64,000 bases of DNA. Origin: Candidatus Eremiobacterota bacterium. Lineage in GTDB: Bacteria > Vulcanimicrobiota > CADAWZ01 > Ess09-12. Location of the stretch: assembly GCA_031082125.1 (NCBI GenBank), contig JAVHLM010000006.1, positions 1-64,000 on the forward strand. Reading direction: 5' to 3'. The first letter of the stretch is position 1, and each line of letters starts with the position of its first letter. The position numbers and the translations under genes are program-made. Positions 34,036 through 41,130 of this stretch are shown one piece after another. The notes under the pieces are model-generated. The model had not been told where the DNA came from. It worked only from the letters and a program-made list of their open reading frames with translations, and searched no databases.

Positions 34036-35211
34036 TTATATAAGCGCTCCCAGGAACCTGCCCAGGCTCATTATCCTTACCGGCCCTTCCATCACATCAA
34101 TATTTTGCTCATCGACAACCTGGTAAAGGTAAGGGATCGCCAGTCTCGTGCCAAAATAAAGAAGGTGGCGCGAGGCTTTCTCTTTTGTGCTCTTTACCTC
34201 TACAGCGATCCATGGCGTGCCATCAAAGGCGACAAGAAAATCCACTTCCCTTCCGTCGGCATCCCGTAGATGGTGGAGCGTCACCTTATAGCCTTCACTG
34301 TCTTGAAGGTAATGGCAAAACTTGAGCAGATGCGATGCCACCAGATTTTCAACGCGTGCAGGCTCCCCCGGGACTTCAGACCAGTCCCACAGGTAGAGCT
34401 TCGCCTCTTTTTTCAAGGACCGTGCAGTGCTGCGGGCAAAGGGGTAAATACGGTACATATGATAGAGATGCTCAAGCACCTCGAGCCATTGTGCCGCTGT
34501 CTTGTGTGCCACCTGGAGATCTTCGCGGAGCGAGTTGACTGAGAGAAGAGAGCCTACCCTGGCAGGGAGCATATCTACAAGAAGCTGCAAAGAAGAGAGA
34601 TTACGCACATCCTGGAGATCACGCACCTCTTCCCTTACCAGTCTCTCTAACCTGCCGAGCTGCCACCTCCTGAGCACCCGCAGGCTGCCCTTCAGCAGTG
34701 GCTAGGGGAAGCCGCCGAAACGCTTGATATTTTCGAGAGTCTTTAGAGAATCTGGTTCTTCACCATTGAAGTCAAGAGTCTTGCCGGGGGTGACTGCAGG
34801 CTTCTTTTCAAGAAGCTCAGAGTATGAAAAAGGATGGAGGCGGTACAGGTGATATCTTCCCATGAGAGAATCGCCGCCCCTGCGGTAAAGGTCAAGCATT
34901 GCGCTTCCTGTCACAATGACGCGAAAACGCTCCCGGTAGCTGTCGTAAACACCCTTGACGAAATTCTTCCATCCCCTGTATTTATGGATCTCGTCAAATA
35001 TAAGAAGAGCCGCATCTGAATGAAAACGAAGGGCCATGAGGTCATTGCGGTCATCCCTGTTGTCCCAGCTCAGATACTGATAGCGCCCGGAAAGCTGCTG
35101 TGCCGCAGAGAGCGCAAGAGTCGTCTTCCCCACCTGACGAGGCCCTGCGATAAACACCATCTTCTCTGAAGTATCTTCAATAATATTTTCAACAAGATAC
35201 CTCTTCCTCAT
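34036..35211 (-). pseudogene. AAA ATPase with DUF4143 domain, split by one in-frame TAG
   Basis: Two reading frames, 34702-35211 and 34036-34701, lie in the same phase and join across a single TAG at 34702-34704. Replacing TAG by a sense codon gives FGGFP-x-PLLKGSLRVLRRWQ, where relatives have Glu, so GAG to TAG is the simplest change. The N-terminal part has the Walker A VFIAGPRQVGKTTLAL and Walker B LLIFDEIHKY plus VTGSAMLDLYRRGGDSLMGRY; the C-terminal DUF4143 part ends with the nuclease-like DGREVDFLVAFDGTPWIAVEVK. The full product would be 391 residues, normal for this family. ATG at 35211 is preferred over the earlier TTG because the promoter overlaps that stretch. Confidence 0.85.
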
Positions 35212-35218
35212 GGGATTT

Positions 35219-35247
35219 ATTATACTATAATTTTTTATCTTAGTCAA
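35219..35247 (-). promoter_or_regulatory. near-consensus sigma-70 promoter, leaderless
   Basis: On the minus strand TTGACT (35242-35247) and a perfect TATAAT (35219-35224) are exactly 17 bases apart. The ATG at 35211 begins 7 bases after the -10 box, so the transcript should start at or next to the start codon. Confidence 0.8.
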
Positions 35248-35294
35248 AATTTATTGTATTATTTTTGGACTTTGGTAGAAAATTATCGTGAATT

Positions 35295-35411
35295 TCATTC
35301 ACGGTCCTCTTGCGTATCACGAAAGATTTCAGGGAAGAAAAACTTCAGAAAATCCTTGAAGTAATTCTGCAGAATGAGCTTCCAGCCTTCATCACCTCTC
35401 GAGCGCCCCAT
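35295..35411 (-). pseudogene. 5' remnant of an Rpn-like transposase/nuclease gene
   Basis: From ATG at 35411, 7 bases after a perfect GGAGG, 38 codons read GDEGWKLILQNYFKDFLKFF then FPEIFRDTQEDRE and stop. This matches the N-terminal part of the 340-residue protein at 39574-40596 (DTGWKQLLEHYLPRFLEFFF). The rest of the gene is gone. The remnant still has a good ribosome site, so a 38-residue peptide could be made. Confidence 0.7.
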
Positions 35412-35610
35412 GGTGCCACCTCCTTATTATAACACTGCGTTTACCGCGGGACAAGCCTGTATGTCCTTTTTTAAGTATAGGGCAATGGTTTTGCCTGGAG
35501 ATGGCTGAAAGGTAAAAAATGATGGGGAAATTGTAAAATTTTTGTGAGTTGAATGCGGTTCATATTGAAGTGAACACGCTGCTTGTCAGGCGCATTAGAG
35601 GATAGTATCC

Positions 35611-35682
35611 TATAATACTCGCTGAAATTTAGAGGTGGAAATGCCATTCTCGCAAAGGAGCAACCCTATCCCACTGCTATAA
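35611..35682 (+). pseudogene. promoter and 13-codon stub of an interrupted gene
   Basis: TATAAT at 35611-35616 is followed by GAGGTGG and ATG at 35641, which opens a 13-codon frame (MPFSQRSNPIPLL) ending at 35682, one base before the 140-bp repeat begins. The layout looks like a gene start cut off when the repeat was inserted or by recombination at its edge. Confidence 0.4.
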
Positions 35683-35683
35683 A

Positions 35684-35824
35684 GCCTGGGGAGCCTGCCG
35701 GCCTGTGGATAACCCTCTTGTGGCCCGGTCAGATCAGGAGGTTATCGACAGGCCTTGGACAGGCCTCGCCGTTGAGGAGTGGTTCAGGGCCTGCCCACAG
35801 GCTCCCCAGGCCCAACGGCAATGC
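35684..35824. repeat. 140-bp repeat, copy A
   Basis: Nearly identical to 38834-38973 (few substitutions and one indel). It has nested inverted repeats: the ends pair (GCCTGGGGAGCCTG with CAGGCTCCCCAGGC) and inside are CCTGTGGATAACC and GGTTATCGACAGG. The inner part holds TGTGGATAA (35704-35712), a perfect DnaA-box 9-mer on the minus strand, and a one-mismatch partner TTATCGACA (35742-35750). Confidence 0.8.
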
Positions 35825-35888
35825 CTTTATGAAAACAAGATTTTATACGATTCCGGCGAAGAAGAGAGGGGATCACTAGTGCCTGGCT

Positions 35889-36785
35889 TCATTCAATATC
35901 GTCGATACCTATCCCTGTGACCTCCGCAATAAGAGCCGGGTCAACGCCATGGGCCTTCAGCTTTTTTGCGTGCTCAAGAGCTGCTTCTTGCCTGCCCTCC
36001 TGCCTGCCCTCCTGCCGGCCCTCCTGTCTGCCCTCCTGCCTGCCTTCCTGCCTGCTGTCTTCACGGGCAAGCGCAAGCTTTGTGGCCTCAATCAGCTCCG
36101 CTTTCTCACGAAAATGCAGCATATTCAGCACCTTGCGGTCCGCAAGCGACTTCCTGTATTCATTCACTGCCATCTCTATCCCCTCCTCCGCCTTCAGCCC
36201 TGCCGGGATCTCTACTTCAATATTAGCATATTTCACGCTGAATTTCAAAAGGTGGAGCCAGCGATCAAGAGAGCTGGAAAGACTTTCCGCTTCCTCACCG
36301 TGAAACTTCGGAAGCTCCAGAAAGTGAAGCTCCTTCAAGTCGTTGAGAAAATAGTCATCGTCCCACTCTCGGTTGCTGAACCTGCTGTGGGCTCTTGTAT
36401 AGCCGGGAAAGAGCACATAAACCACAATCGATATCGATATGGTCTTCTTCAGTTGAGTGAAATCCACGCCCCGGCCGAGCTGGCTCCCATGAAGCCTCGC
36501 ATGATAGAACGACACTCTTGGAATGAACATTTCATCATCATCAACCTGCATCTCAATGTTATAGAGCCGGCCCCTGCTGTCTTTCGCAGCGATATCGAGG
36601 ATTCCCAGCCTGTCTTTGAGCTTTTCTCCGTAACGGAAAGGATTCAGGACCTCCGCCCTTCTGATGCGGTCCTCATCGGAAAAGCCCAGCACACTGTTCA
36701 GAAAAGCCATCAGTATGAAAGTATTGGTGTCTCTTCCAAATACGGATTTGAACAGGATGTCATTGGTCAAGGGTATGGGCTCCAC
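35889..36785 (-). CDS. Rpn-family recombination-promoting nuclease / putative transposase
   Basis: A 298-residue protein, the most complete member of this family in the window. The N-terminus LTNDILFKSVFGRD is the standard opening of PD-(D/E)XK family transposase-like proteins (PF12784 type). Active-site residues are visible as Asp64 in GILDIAAKD and Glu78-x-Gln80 in YNIEMQ. It continues with FYHARLHGSQLGRG, KTISISIVVYVLFPG, a helical region and, near residue 245, five tandem Glu-Gly-Arg-Gln repeats before EAALEHAKKLKAHGVDP. Such proteins cut DNA and promote recA-independent recombination. Partial copies lie at 33842, 38385 and 41131, which suggests that the gene or its surroundings recombine often. 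Confidence 0.88.
   Translation of the reverse strand: MEPIPLTNDILFKSVFGRDTNTFILMAFLNSVLGFSDEDRIRRAEVLNPFRYGEKLKDRLGILDIAAKDSRGRLYNIEMQVDDDEMFIPRVSFYHARLHGSQLGRGVDFTQLKKTISISIVVYVLFPGYTRAHSRFSNREWDDDYFLNDLKELHFLELPKFHGEEAESLSSSLDRWLHLLKFSVKYANIEVEIPAGLKAEEGIEMAVNEYRKSLADRKVLNMLHFREKAELIEATKLALAREDSRQEGRQEGRQEGRQEGRQEGRQEAALEHAKKLKAHGVDPALIAEVTGIGIDDIE
35990..36055. repeat. 12-bp tandem repeat inside the Rpn gene (5 units)
   Basis: A GC-rich 12-bp unit (CTGCCCTCCTGC type on the plus strand) is repeated about five times and encodes Glu-Gly-Arg-Gln on the minus strand. The homologous copies have three units each (38481-38522 and 41231-41272), so the array changes length in frame. Confidence 0.85.
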
Positions 36786-37095
36786 CGGTCACCTCTCTGG
36801 CATAATTCTTCAGGACTATCATAGCAGTCCGATGTTGCCCTCATGTGAATATCTATGGCATGATCCTGTGACAATTGTAAACAATTGCTGCAGATGCTCT
36901 AGAGCCGTTCTCAGGGGAATGCTGAGAAACAATGCAGCATATCTGCAGAATGCCGACTTGCGGTTTGATGAGCCTGGGGATCCTGCCGGATCCCCAGGCC
37001 CAACGGCAATGCTCTTTACAAAACAGAATTTTCACGCTGTTCCGGCGAGGGGGAGAGAGCTTTATGGGAAGGGACCCGCAGAAAGTGAGAGATCC
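36786..37095. other. repeat-derived spacer
   Basis: No gene. 36908-36970 is the same left flank that precedes repeat copy C (38768-38832). 36971-37010 is a shortened copy B of the 140-bp repeat in which the whole centre, including the DnaA-box pair, is missing and only the end hairpin remains. Confidence 0.65.
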
Positions 37096-37102
37096 ACCCT
37101 TA

Positions 37103-37131
37103 AGCTTTCGAGGTGGCCGTCATGGGGAGGT
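37103..37131 (+). pseudogene. short fragment of the HNH gene
   Basis: CTTTCGAGGTGGCCGTCATG and the next bases encode AFEVAVMGRS, matching AFEVAVTGRS of the 819-residue HNH protein (around 43709-43740). The homology stops after this segment; it is a relic fused to other remnants. Confidence 0.5.
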
Positions 37132-37182
37132 CTGCTACAAAAGCAGCCATGGCAAATTCAAAAACTCGGAATGGCGTGGTGA

Positions 37183-37393
37183 TGAGGCTTCCGGCGCCGC
37201 CATCCAGGAATGTGCGATTGAACTCTGTCTCAAGCGGCTCAGGCAAGGCCAGGAGCCAGTCTATGAAAATTTGGAGTCGGTGATCCTTTTTCCTATGCCG
37301 ACACGCCTCGCAAGATCATAAAGTTCCCCATCAACAAACTCATAATGGTTCTCTTGCGTATCACGAAAGATTTCAGGGAAGAAAAACTAGTGA
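37183..37393 (-). pseudogene. internally deleted remnant of an Rpn-like gene
   Basis: On the minus strand one frame reads FFFPEIFRDTQENHYEFVDG then ELYDLARRVGIGKRI, matching the N-terminal third of the 340-residue protein at 39574-40596. After a frame change it continues with IFIDWLLALPEPLETEFNRT, matching the later part (YIFIDWLITLPKSLDKIFHE). The catalytic middle is deleted. Its 5' part shares FFFPEIFRDTQE with the 35295 remnant, so both come from one former family member distinct from the intact gene. Confidence 0.7.
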
Positions 37394-37409
37394 GCACGAA
37401 TCATTATGC

Positions 37410-37808
37410 TCAGAGAGAGCTCTGGAGATAGTTTCTTGCTGACTCCACAAAACGTGACGCTGCTTCAAGAATCTCATGCGCTTTTTGAGAGGTTATTTCT
37501 TCAGTAATCTTATAATCTGAGACTTGCCTCAAACGGAAGGCCTCATGGAAATCCCGCGAGAGTTCCTTCGGCAATATATTCTTTGTGATAAAACCGGTAT
37601 CAAAAATGCTGATAATCCCTGTATGCTTTGACGGAATATTGCCACTTTCCTGTAATAGTGCCAATGCTGCATAAAACATGGCGTAATATGCCCTGTTGAT
37701 AATGCCTTGAGGAGTTCTCTCGCCTTTTTGAAGGTAAAAACCGTCTTCCAGTGCTTCTTGAGCCTGCTTCAAACGATGCTTTACAATGATGACATCTTCA
37801 TCCGTCAT
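37410..37808 (-). CDS. HEPN-domain protein (putative toxin of an MNT-HEPN pair)
   Basis: A 132-residue HEPN protein of the UPF0332 type. Its core reads RLKQAQEALEDGFYLQ, GIINRAYYAMFYAALALLQESG, KHTGIISIFDTGFI and LPKELSRDFHEAFRLRQVSDY, the usual helices of the family with the conserved Tyr-Tyr and the Arg...Asp-Tyr near the end. ATG at 37808 gives a 4-base ATGA overlap with the nucleotidyltransferase gene. Pairs of this kind act as toxin-antitoxin or nucleotide-modifying modules in which the nucleotidyltransferase may AMPylate the HEPN partner; this is known for related pairs, not shown here. The classic R-x4-6-H RNase motif is not obvious. Confidence 0.8.
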   Translation of the reverse strand: MTDEDVIIVKHRLKQAQEALEDGFYLQKGERTPQGIINRAYYAMFYAALALLQESGNIPSKHTGIISIFDTGFITKNILPKELSRDFHEAFRLRQVSDYKITEEITSQKAHEILEAASRFVESARNYLQSSL

Positions 37809-38140
37809 ACCGCAATCCCTTCCGATGCAACGGCACGGAAGAGCAATGTGTTTTGCGTGACGCTGCTGTTCCATTCATTTCGAGTAAACACGATGGGAAC
37901 AACCACAATTCCCTCTTCATATCCAGCTTCCCAGGCACATTGGCCTACAAAATCTTGCAGCGCAGGAGAATTGTTATCTTCTGCAATTACTACTACATCC
38001 ATATCAGAGAGCGGGTCACTATCGCCTCTTGCTCTTGAGCCAAAAAGCACCACAGTGTATTCTCCAAGCCCTACTGATAAGAGCTTTTTGAATTTTGTAA
38101 TTACCTGCAACTGAATATTAGGAGTCTTCGTGTCACTCAT
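37805..38140 (-). CDS. MNT-type minimal nucleotidyltransferase
   Basis: A 111-residue minimal nucleotidyltransferase. The active site is clear: VVLFGSRARGDSDPLSDMDVVVIAED, with the Gly-Ser motif and the two metal-binding Asp residues (SDMDV). It precedes and overlaps the HEPN gene by 4 bases, the usual gene order of MNT-HEPN modules. It may transfer AMP to its partner and so neutralise it. The module sits within the repeat-rich region and may be a passenger acquired with it. Confidence 0.87.
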   Translation of the reverse strand: MSDTKTPNIQLQVITKFKKLLSVGLGEYTVVLFGSRARGDSDPLSDMDVVVIAEDNNSPALQDFVGQCAWEAGYEEGIVVVPIVFTRNEWNSSVTQNTLLFRAVASEGIAV

Positions 38141-38384
38141 TATCTCTCACACTCTTCATCGGCTCTCCAACTTGCCTTGAAGCCAGGATATACCCGCCCT
38201 CATTTTCCTGTAAGCATTAAGAACCATCGCAATCCGGTTTTTTACAGGCAAGAGGATTCCCTTTCTATTGTAACATAACATTGTCTGTTTTCAAAATACA
38301 GAACCAATGCTCATAAATGGCAGAAAGCTTTCTCAATGATTGATATGGCGATAGAGAGAGGGGACCACTATTGCCGGACTTCAT

Positions 38385-38770
38385 TCAATTTCGTCGATAC
38401 CTATCCCTGTGACCTCCGCAATAAGAGCCGGGTCAACGCCCCGGGCCTTCAGCTTTTTTGCGTGCTCAAGAGCCGCTTCCTGCCTGCCCTCCTGCCTGCC
38501 CTCCTGCCGGCCCTCCTGCCTGCTGTCTTCACGGGCAAGCGCAAGCTTTGTGGCCTCAATCAGCTCCGCTTTCTCACGAAAATGCAGCATATTCAGCACC
38601 TTGCGGTCCGCAAGCGACTTCCTGTATTCATTCACTGCCATCTCTATCCCCTCCTCCGCCTTCAGCCCTGCCGGGATCTCTACTTCAATATTAGCATATT
38701 TCACGCTGAATTTCAAAAGGTGGAGCCAGCGATCAAGAGAGCTGGAAAGACTTTCCGCTTCTTCAGCCAT
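38385..38770 (-). pseudogene. 3' fragment copy of the Rpn-type gene (3 EGRQ units)
   Basis: About 385 bases almost identical to 35889-36300. It encodes the C-terminal 125 residues (ESLSSSLDRWLHLLKFSVKY to EVTGIGIDEIE), with three instead of five Glu-Gly-Arg-Gln units. The catalytic N-terminal half is absent. The break point is at the codons for GEEAESLSSS, directly joined to the left flank of repeat copy C. Confidence 0.85.
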
Positions 38771-38833
38771 TCTCAGGGGAATGCTGAGAAACGATGCAGC
38801 ATATCTGCAGAATGCCGACTTGCGTGCTGATGA

Positions 38834-38973
38834 GCCTGGGGAGCCTGCCGGCCTGTGGATAACCCTCCTGCGGCCCGGTCAGTTCAGAGGTTATCGACAG
38901 GCATTGGACAGGCCTCGCCGTTGAGGAGTGGTCCAGGGCCTGCCCACAGGCTCCCCAGGCCCAACGGCAATGC
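38834..38973. repeat. 140-bp repeat, copy C
   Basis: Second full copy of the element at 35684-35824, with the perfect DnaA-type 9-mer TGTGGATAA at 38844-38852 and TTATCGACA at 38891-38899 facing it. Its left flank equals that of the short copy B, while its right flank leads into the deleted HNH gene copy. Confidence 0.8.
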
Positions 38974-39485
38974 TCTTTAACAATACGGAATTTTCAGGCT
39001 CCTCCGACGATGGGGAAAGAACTGTGTGGGAAGGGACCCGTGTTCAGCAGGTATGGCTCTCCTATGCCCAGGAGGTACCGGTGGCCGTCACGGGGAGATC
39101 CGTCAAGAGGGTCCCCGCCTCAGCTTCAAATGCCACGGAACCCAATGGGGATATGGGTTTGGATGCCGCAGTCCAGGTTTTCACACACGAAACATCCATG
39201 GAAGGAGGTTCATATTCTCCGTGGGGGGAGACCCCCGCCGTCATCTGGAAGGTCACCGGGGGCCGGGAGCACTACCAGTGCCAGGCTCCTGGCTGCTGCT
39301 GCCGGCGCAACCTCCACGAGCACTGCATAGTCTTCCGCTCTCATGGGGGGAGCAACAAGCTTCACAATATGCTCACCCTCTGCATAGCCCATCACCTGAG
39401 GTGCGTCCACGAGGGGCACCTCGTCATCAGGGGCAGGGCGCCCCATAAACTCACCTTCATCTTTGCTCCCGGCAGGAGGGCTTAA
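38928..39485 (+). pseudogene. deleted copy of the HNH endonuclease gene
   Basis: From about 39026 the frame follows the 3' third of the HNH gene at 41942-44401 but with two in-frame deletions: one after YAQEVPVA (about 90 bases lost) and one between WKVT-GREH and YQCQAPGC (about 300 bases lost). The HNH core remains (YQCQAPGCCCRRNLHEHCIV, then HGGSNKLHN and LCIAHHLRCVH), yet the second His of the HH pair, expected to be the catalytic base, is Cys. The first 36 codons are repeat DNA read through. It is therefore probably non-functional, although the frame stays open for 185 codons. Confidence 0.75.
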
Positions 39486-39573
39486 GACCCGGCCTCGATC
39501 ACAAGCGCGGGAGCAATCCCATGGGCTCCTGATTTCTCCCTGGATGGATCGGCAGGCGTGAAAAGGCGCAAGG

Positions 39574-40596
39574 CTACTCTATCTTGAGGCTGTCCAATTC
39601 TTTATCGGAAAGGGCCGTGGCTTTTTGGATGGTTTCCCTGTCAAAGCCGAGCTCCTTCAATTTGAGCGCAACTTCGGCTTTCCCCTCGGCTTTCCCCTCA
39701 GCTTTCCCCTCAGCTTTCCCTTCTACTCTTCCTTTTTCGATTCCGATACGCTCTGCAGTGGTGATATAGGGCATGTTCATTGCCTCCTCAAAATTTCTTA
39801 TCCTCTCATGAAATATTTTATCCAGACTTTTAGGAAGAGTGATCAGCCAGTCTATGAAGATATAGAGATTCAGTATATCCTTCTTCTCATACCCCTTATG
39901 ATACAGGCTTTTCACAAGCCGGATTTTCCAGGCGAGCCTCCGTTTCTCATCGCTCCCAGCCCTCATAATTCGAAGATGGGTTAAAACTACCGTTGCAAAA
40001 GGATTCGTGCTTTCCTCCAGCTCTTTTATGCGGCGCCGGTAATCAAGCACCTTGACCGAGGGGAAGCGGAATATAGAGCAACATCCCCAGCGATTACGCT
40101 CATAAATCTCCGGCCTCCAGGCAGCGTTTTCATCAGTGAGCACCGCGAGAGTGACCACCTCCCTGTCATAGCGGTCAAAAATCCGGTAGTGGTAAACATA
40201 GAGGCGCTTTGCAAAATCAGCCTCCTCGTGGCCCTGAACCTCGATATGGATAAGAAGCCACTGCTCGGTGCCATCCTTAAGAAAGACTTTTATCAGCTTA
40301 TCGGCGTAGCGGCGTCCCAAGGCCGCACCCCTCGCCACGGCCTGAAATTCTTTGTCAAGAAAAGTGTAGCGGGAGAAATCTATCTCTCCATGGATATGGG
40401 GGAAGAAAAACTCCAGGAACCGCGGGAGGTAGTGCTCAAGCAACTGCTTCCAGCCGGTATCCTTTGAAAGGCGCCCTGCCGCTGAGGCTTTCCCCGCATC
40501 CTTTTTCCCTTTAACATTATAGCATATAGAGCCGGAAAGATGAAGATCCTTTTTCACGGCGTGAGCCTCCTTCGCCATGTCTGTCAGGATAAGCAT
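39574..40596 (-). CDS. Rpn-like PD-(D/E)XK nuclease/putative transposase with EGKA repeats
   Basis: A 340-residue protein of the group often annotated as cytosolic protein or Rpn/YhgA-like transposase. The core begins GWKQLLEHYLPRFLEFFFPH (about 49-67). The active site appears as Asp99 (ADKLIKVF) and Glu119-x-Gln121 in LLIHIEVQGHEEADFAKRLY, followed by VYHYRIFDRY. NLYIFIDWLITLPKSLDKIF is the conserved later helix. Near the C-terminus four Glu-Gly-Lys-Ala units form a tandem repeat (12-bp units, 39674-39722), analogous to the EGRQ array of the other family. The first 45 residues are atypical, and the start (40596 or Met7 at 40578) is uncertain. Two decayed relatives lie at 35295 and 37183. Confidence 0.82.
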   Translation of the reverse strand: MLILTDMAKEAHAVKKDLHLSGSICYNVKGKKDAGKASAAGRLSKDTGWKQLLEHYLPRFLEFFFPHIHGEIDFSRYTFLDKEFQAVARGAALGRRYADKLIKVFLKDGTEQWLLIHIEVQGHEEADFAKRLYVYHYRIFDRYDREVVTLAVLTDENAAWRPEIYERNRWGCCSIFRFPSVKVLDYRRRIKELEESTNPFATVVLTHLRIMRAGSDEKRRLAWKIRLVKSLYHKGYEKKDILNLYIFIDWLITLPKSLDKIFHERIRNFEEAMNMPYITTAERIGIEKGRVEGKAEGKAEGKAEGKAEVALKLKELGFDRETIQKATALSDKELDSLKIE

Positions 40597-40779
40597 ACCT
40601 CAACGGCATTGCAGGGGTGTTTCCAGCGTGTTGCTTTCCTTCGGGTATCTGTTACTTTATTGTGAACACTGAAGGGATGTGGTGAGAGGGTCCGGGGAAC
40701 CTGACGGGAAAGCTTTCTAGAAAAAAGGGGAGGTCATGCTATACCGGCGATGGGGAGAGGACCGGCGGCCGAGAGTTTA

Positions 40780-40788
40780 TGGTATAAT
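40780..40788 (+). promoter_or_regulatory. extended -10 promoter element
   Basis: TGGTATAAT is a perfect extended -10 (TGnTATAAT) about 85 bases before the small gene at 40873. A -35 match is not evident, as is usual for extended -10 promoters. Confidence 0.5.
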
Positions 40789-40872
40789 TATATTATAAAA
40801 ATCAGGCATGCGCTCTTTTCCATGGCTGAAGAAGGTGCAATAAGGCTTGCCTGGTCATTAAGGAAGTGAGCC

Positions 40873-41085
40873 ATGATGAAGCGTGACTTTAAAAGCGACA
40901 GCGAGCTGAAAACTATCGGGATAGAAGTCCTGAATCAAGCTTTGGGGCCCTCTGCAGCCCTCAGATTTCTCACTCTCCTTCAGCGGGAGCCCACTGATTA
41001 TATTGAAATCTCTCAGCGGCTCTATAAGGCCCACACCCTCGATGAAATCTTCGACTGCGGAAAGAAAGAGTGGCTGGAATCATGA
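40873..41085 (+). CDS. small conserved-looking hypothetical protein
   Basis: A 70-residue protein, MKRDFKSDSELKTIGIEVL then NQALGPSAALRFLTLLQREPTDYIEISQRLYKAHTLDEIF. The layout (ELxxxGxxxLxxxLGxxxAxRFLxLxQRExxDYxxxxxxLYxxxxxxEI) recalls a family of short proteins often found in toxin-antitoxin-rich regions, but I cannot name it. The frame begins at the ATG at 40873; no strong ribosome site is seen (AGGAAGTGAGCC precedes it by a few bases). No partner toxin gene is adjacent. The gene stands alone between the Rpn-like gene and an Rpn fragment. Confidence 0.55.
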   Translation: MMKRDFKSDSELKTIGIEVLNQALGPSAALRFLTLLQREPTDYIEISQRLYKAHTLDEIFDCGKKEWLES

Positions 41086-41130
41086 GCAACAGAGCATCGG
41101 CCGGCGGTGATCTGCTGCTGCGGCCTGGCT

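Noticed and set aside
35990-36055. Possible CRISPR-like array
   Set aside because: The 12-bp units are contiguous, without spacers, and encode Glu-Gly-Arg-Gln in frame within a gene.
35684-38973. Replication origin or DnaA-titration cluster
   Set aside because: Only one perfect box per copy, no AT-rich unwinding region, and no dnaA/dnaN nearby; kept only as a repeat with a DnaA-like 9-mer.
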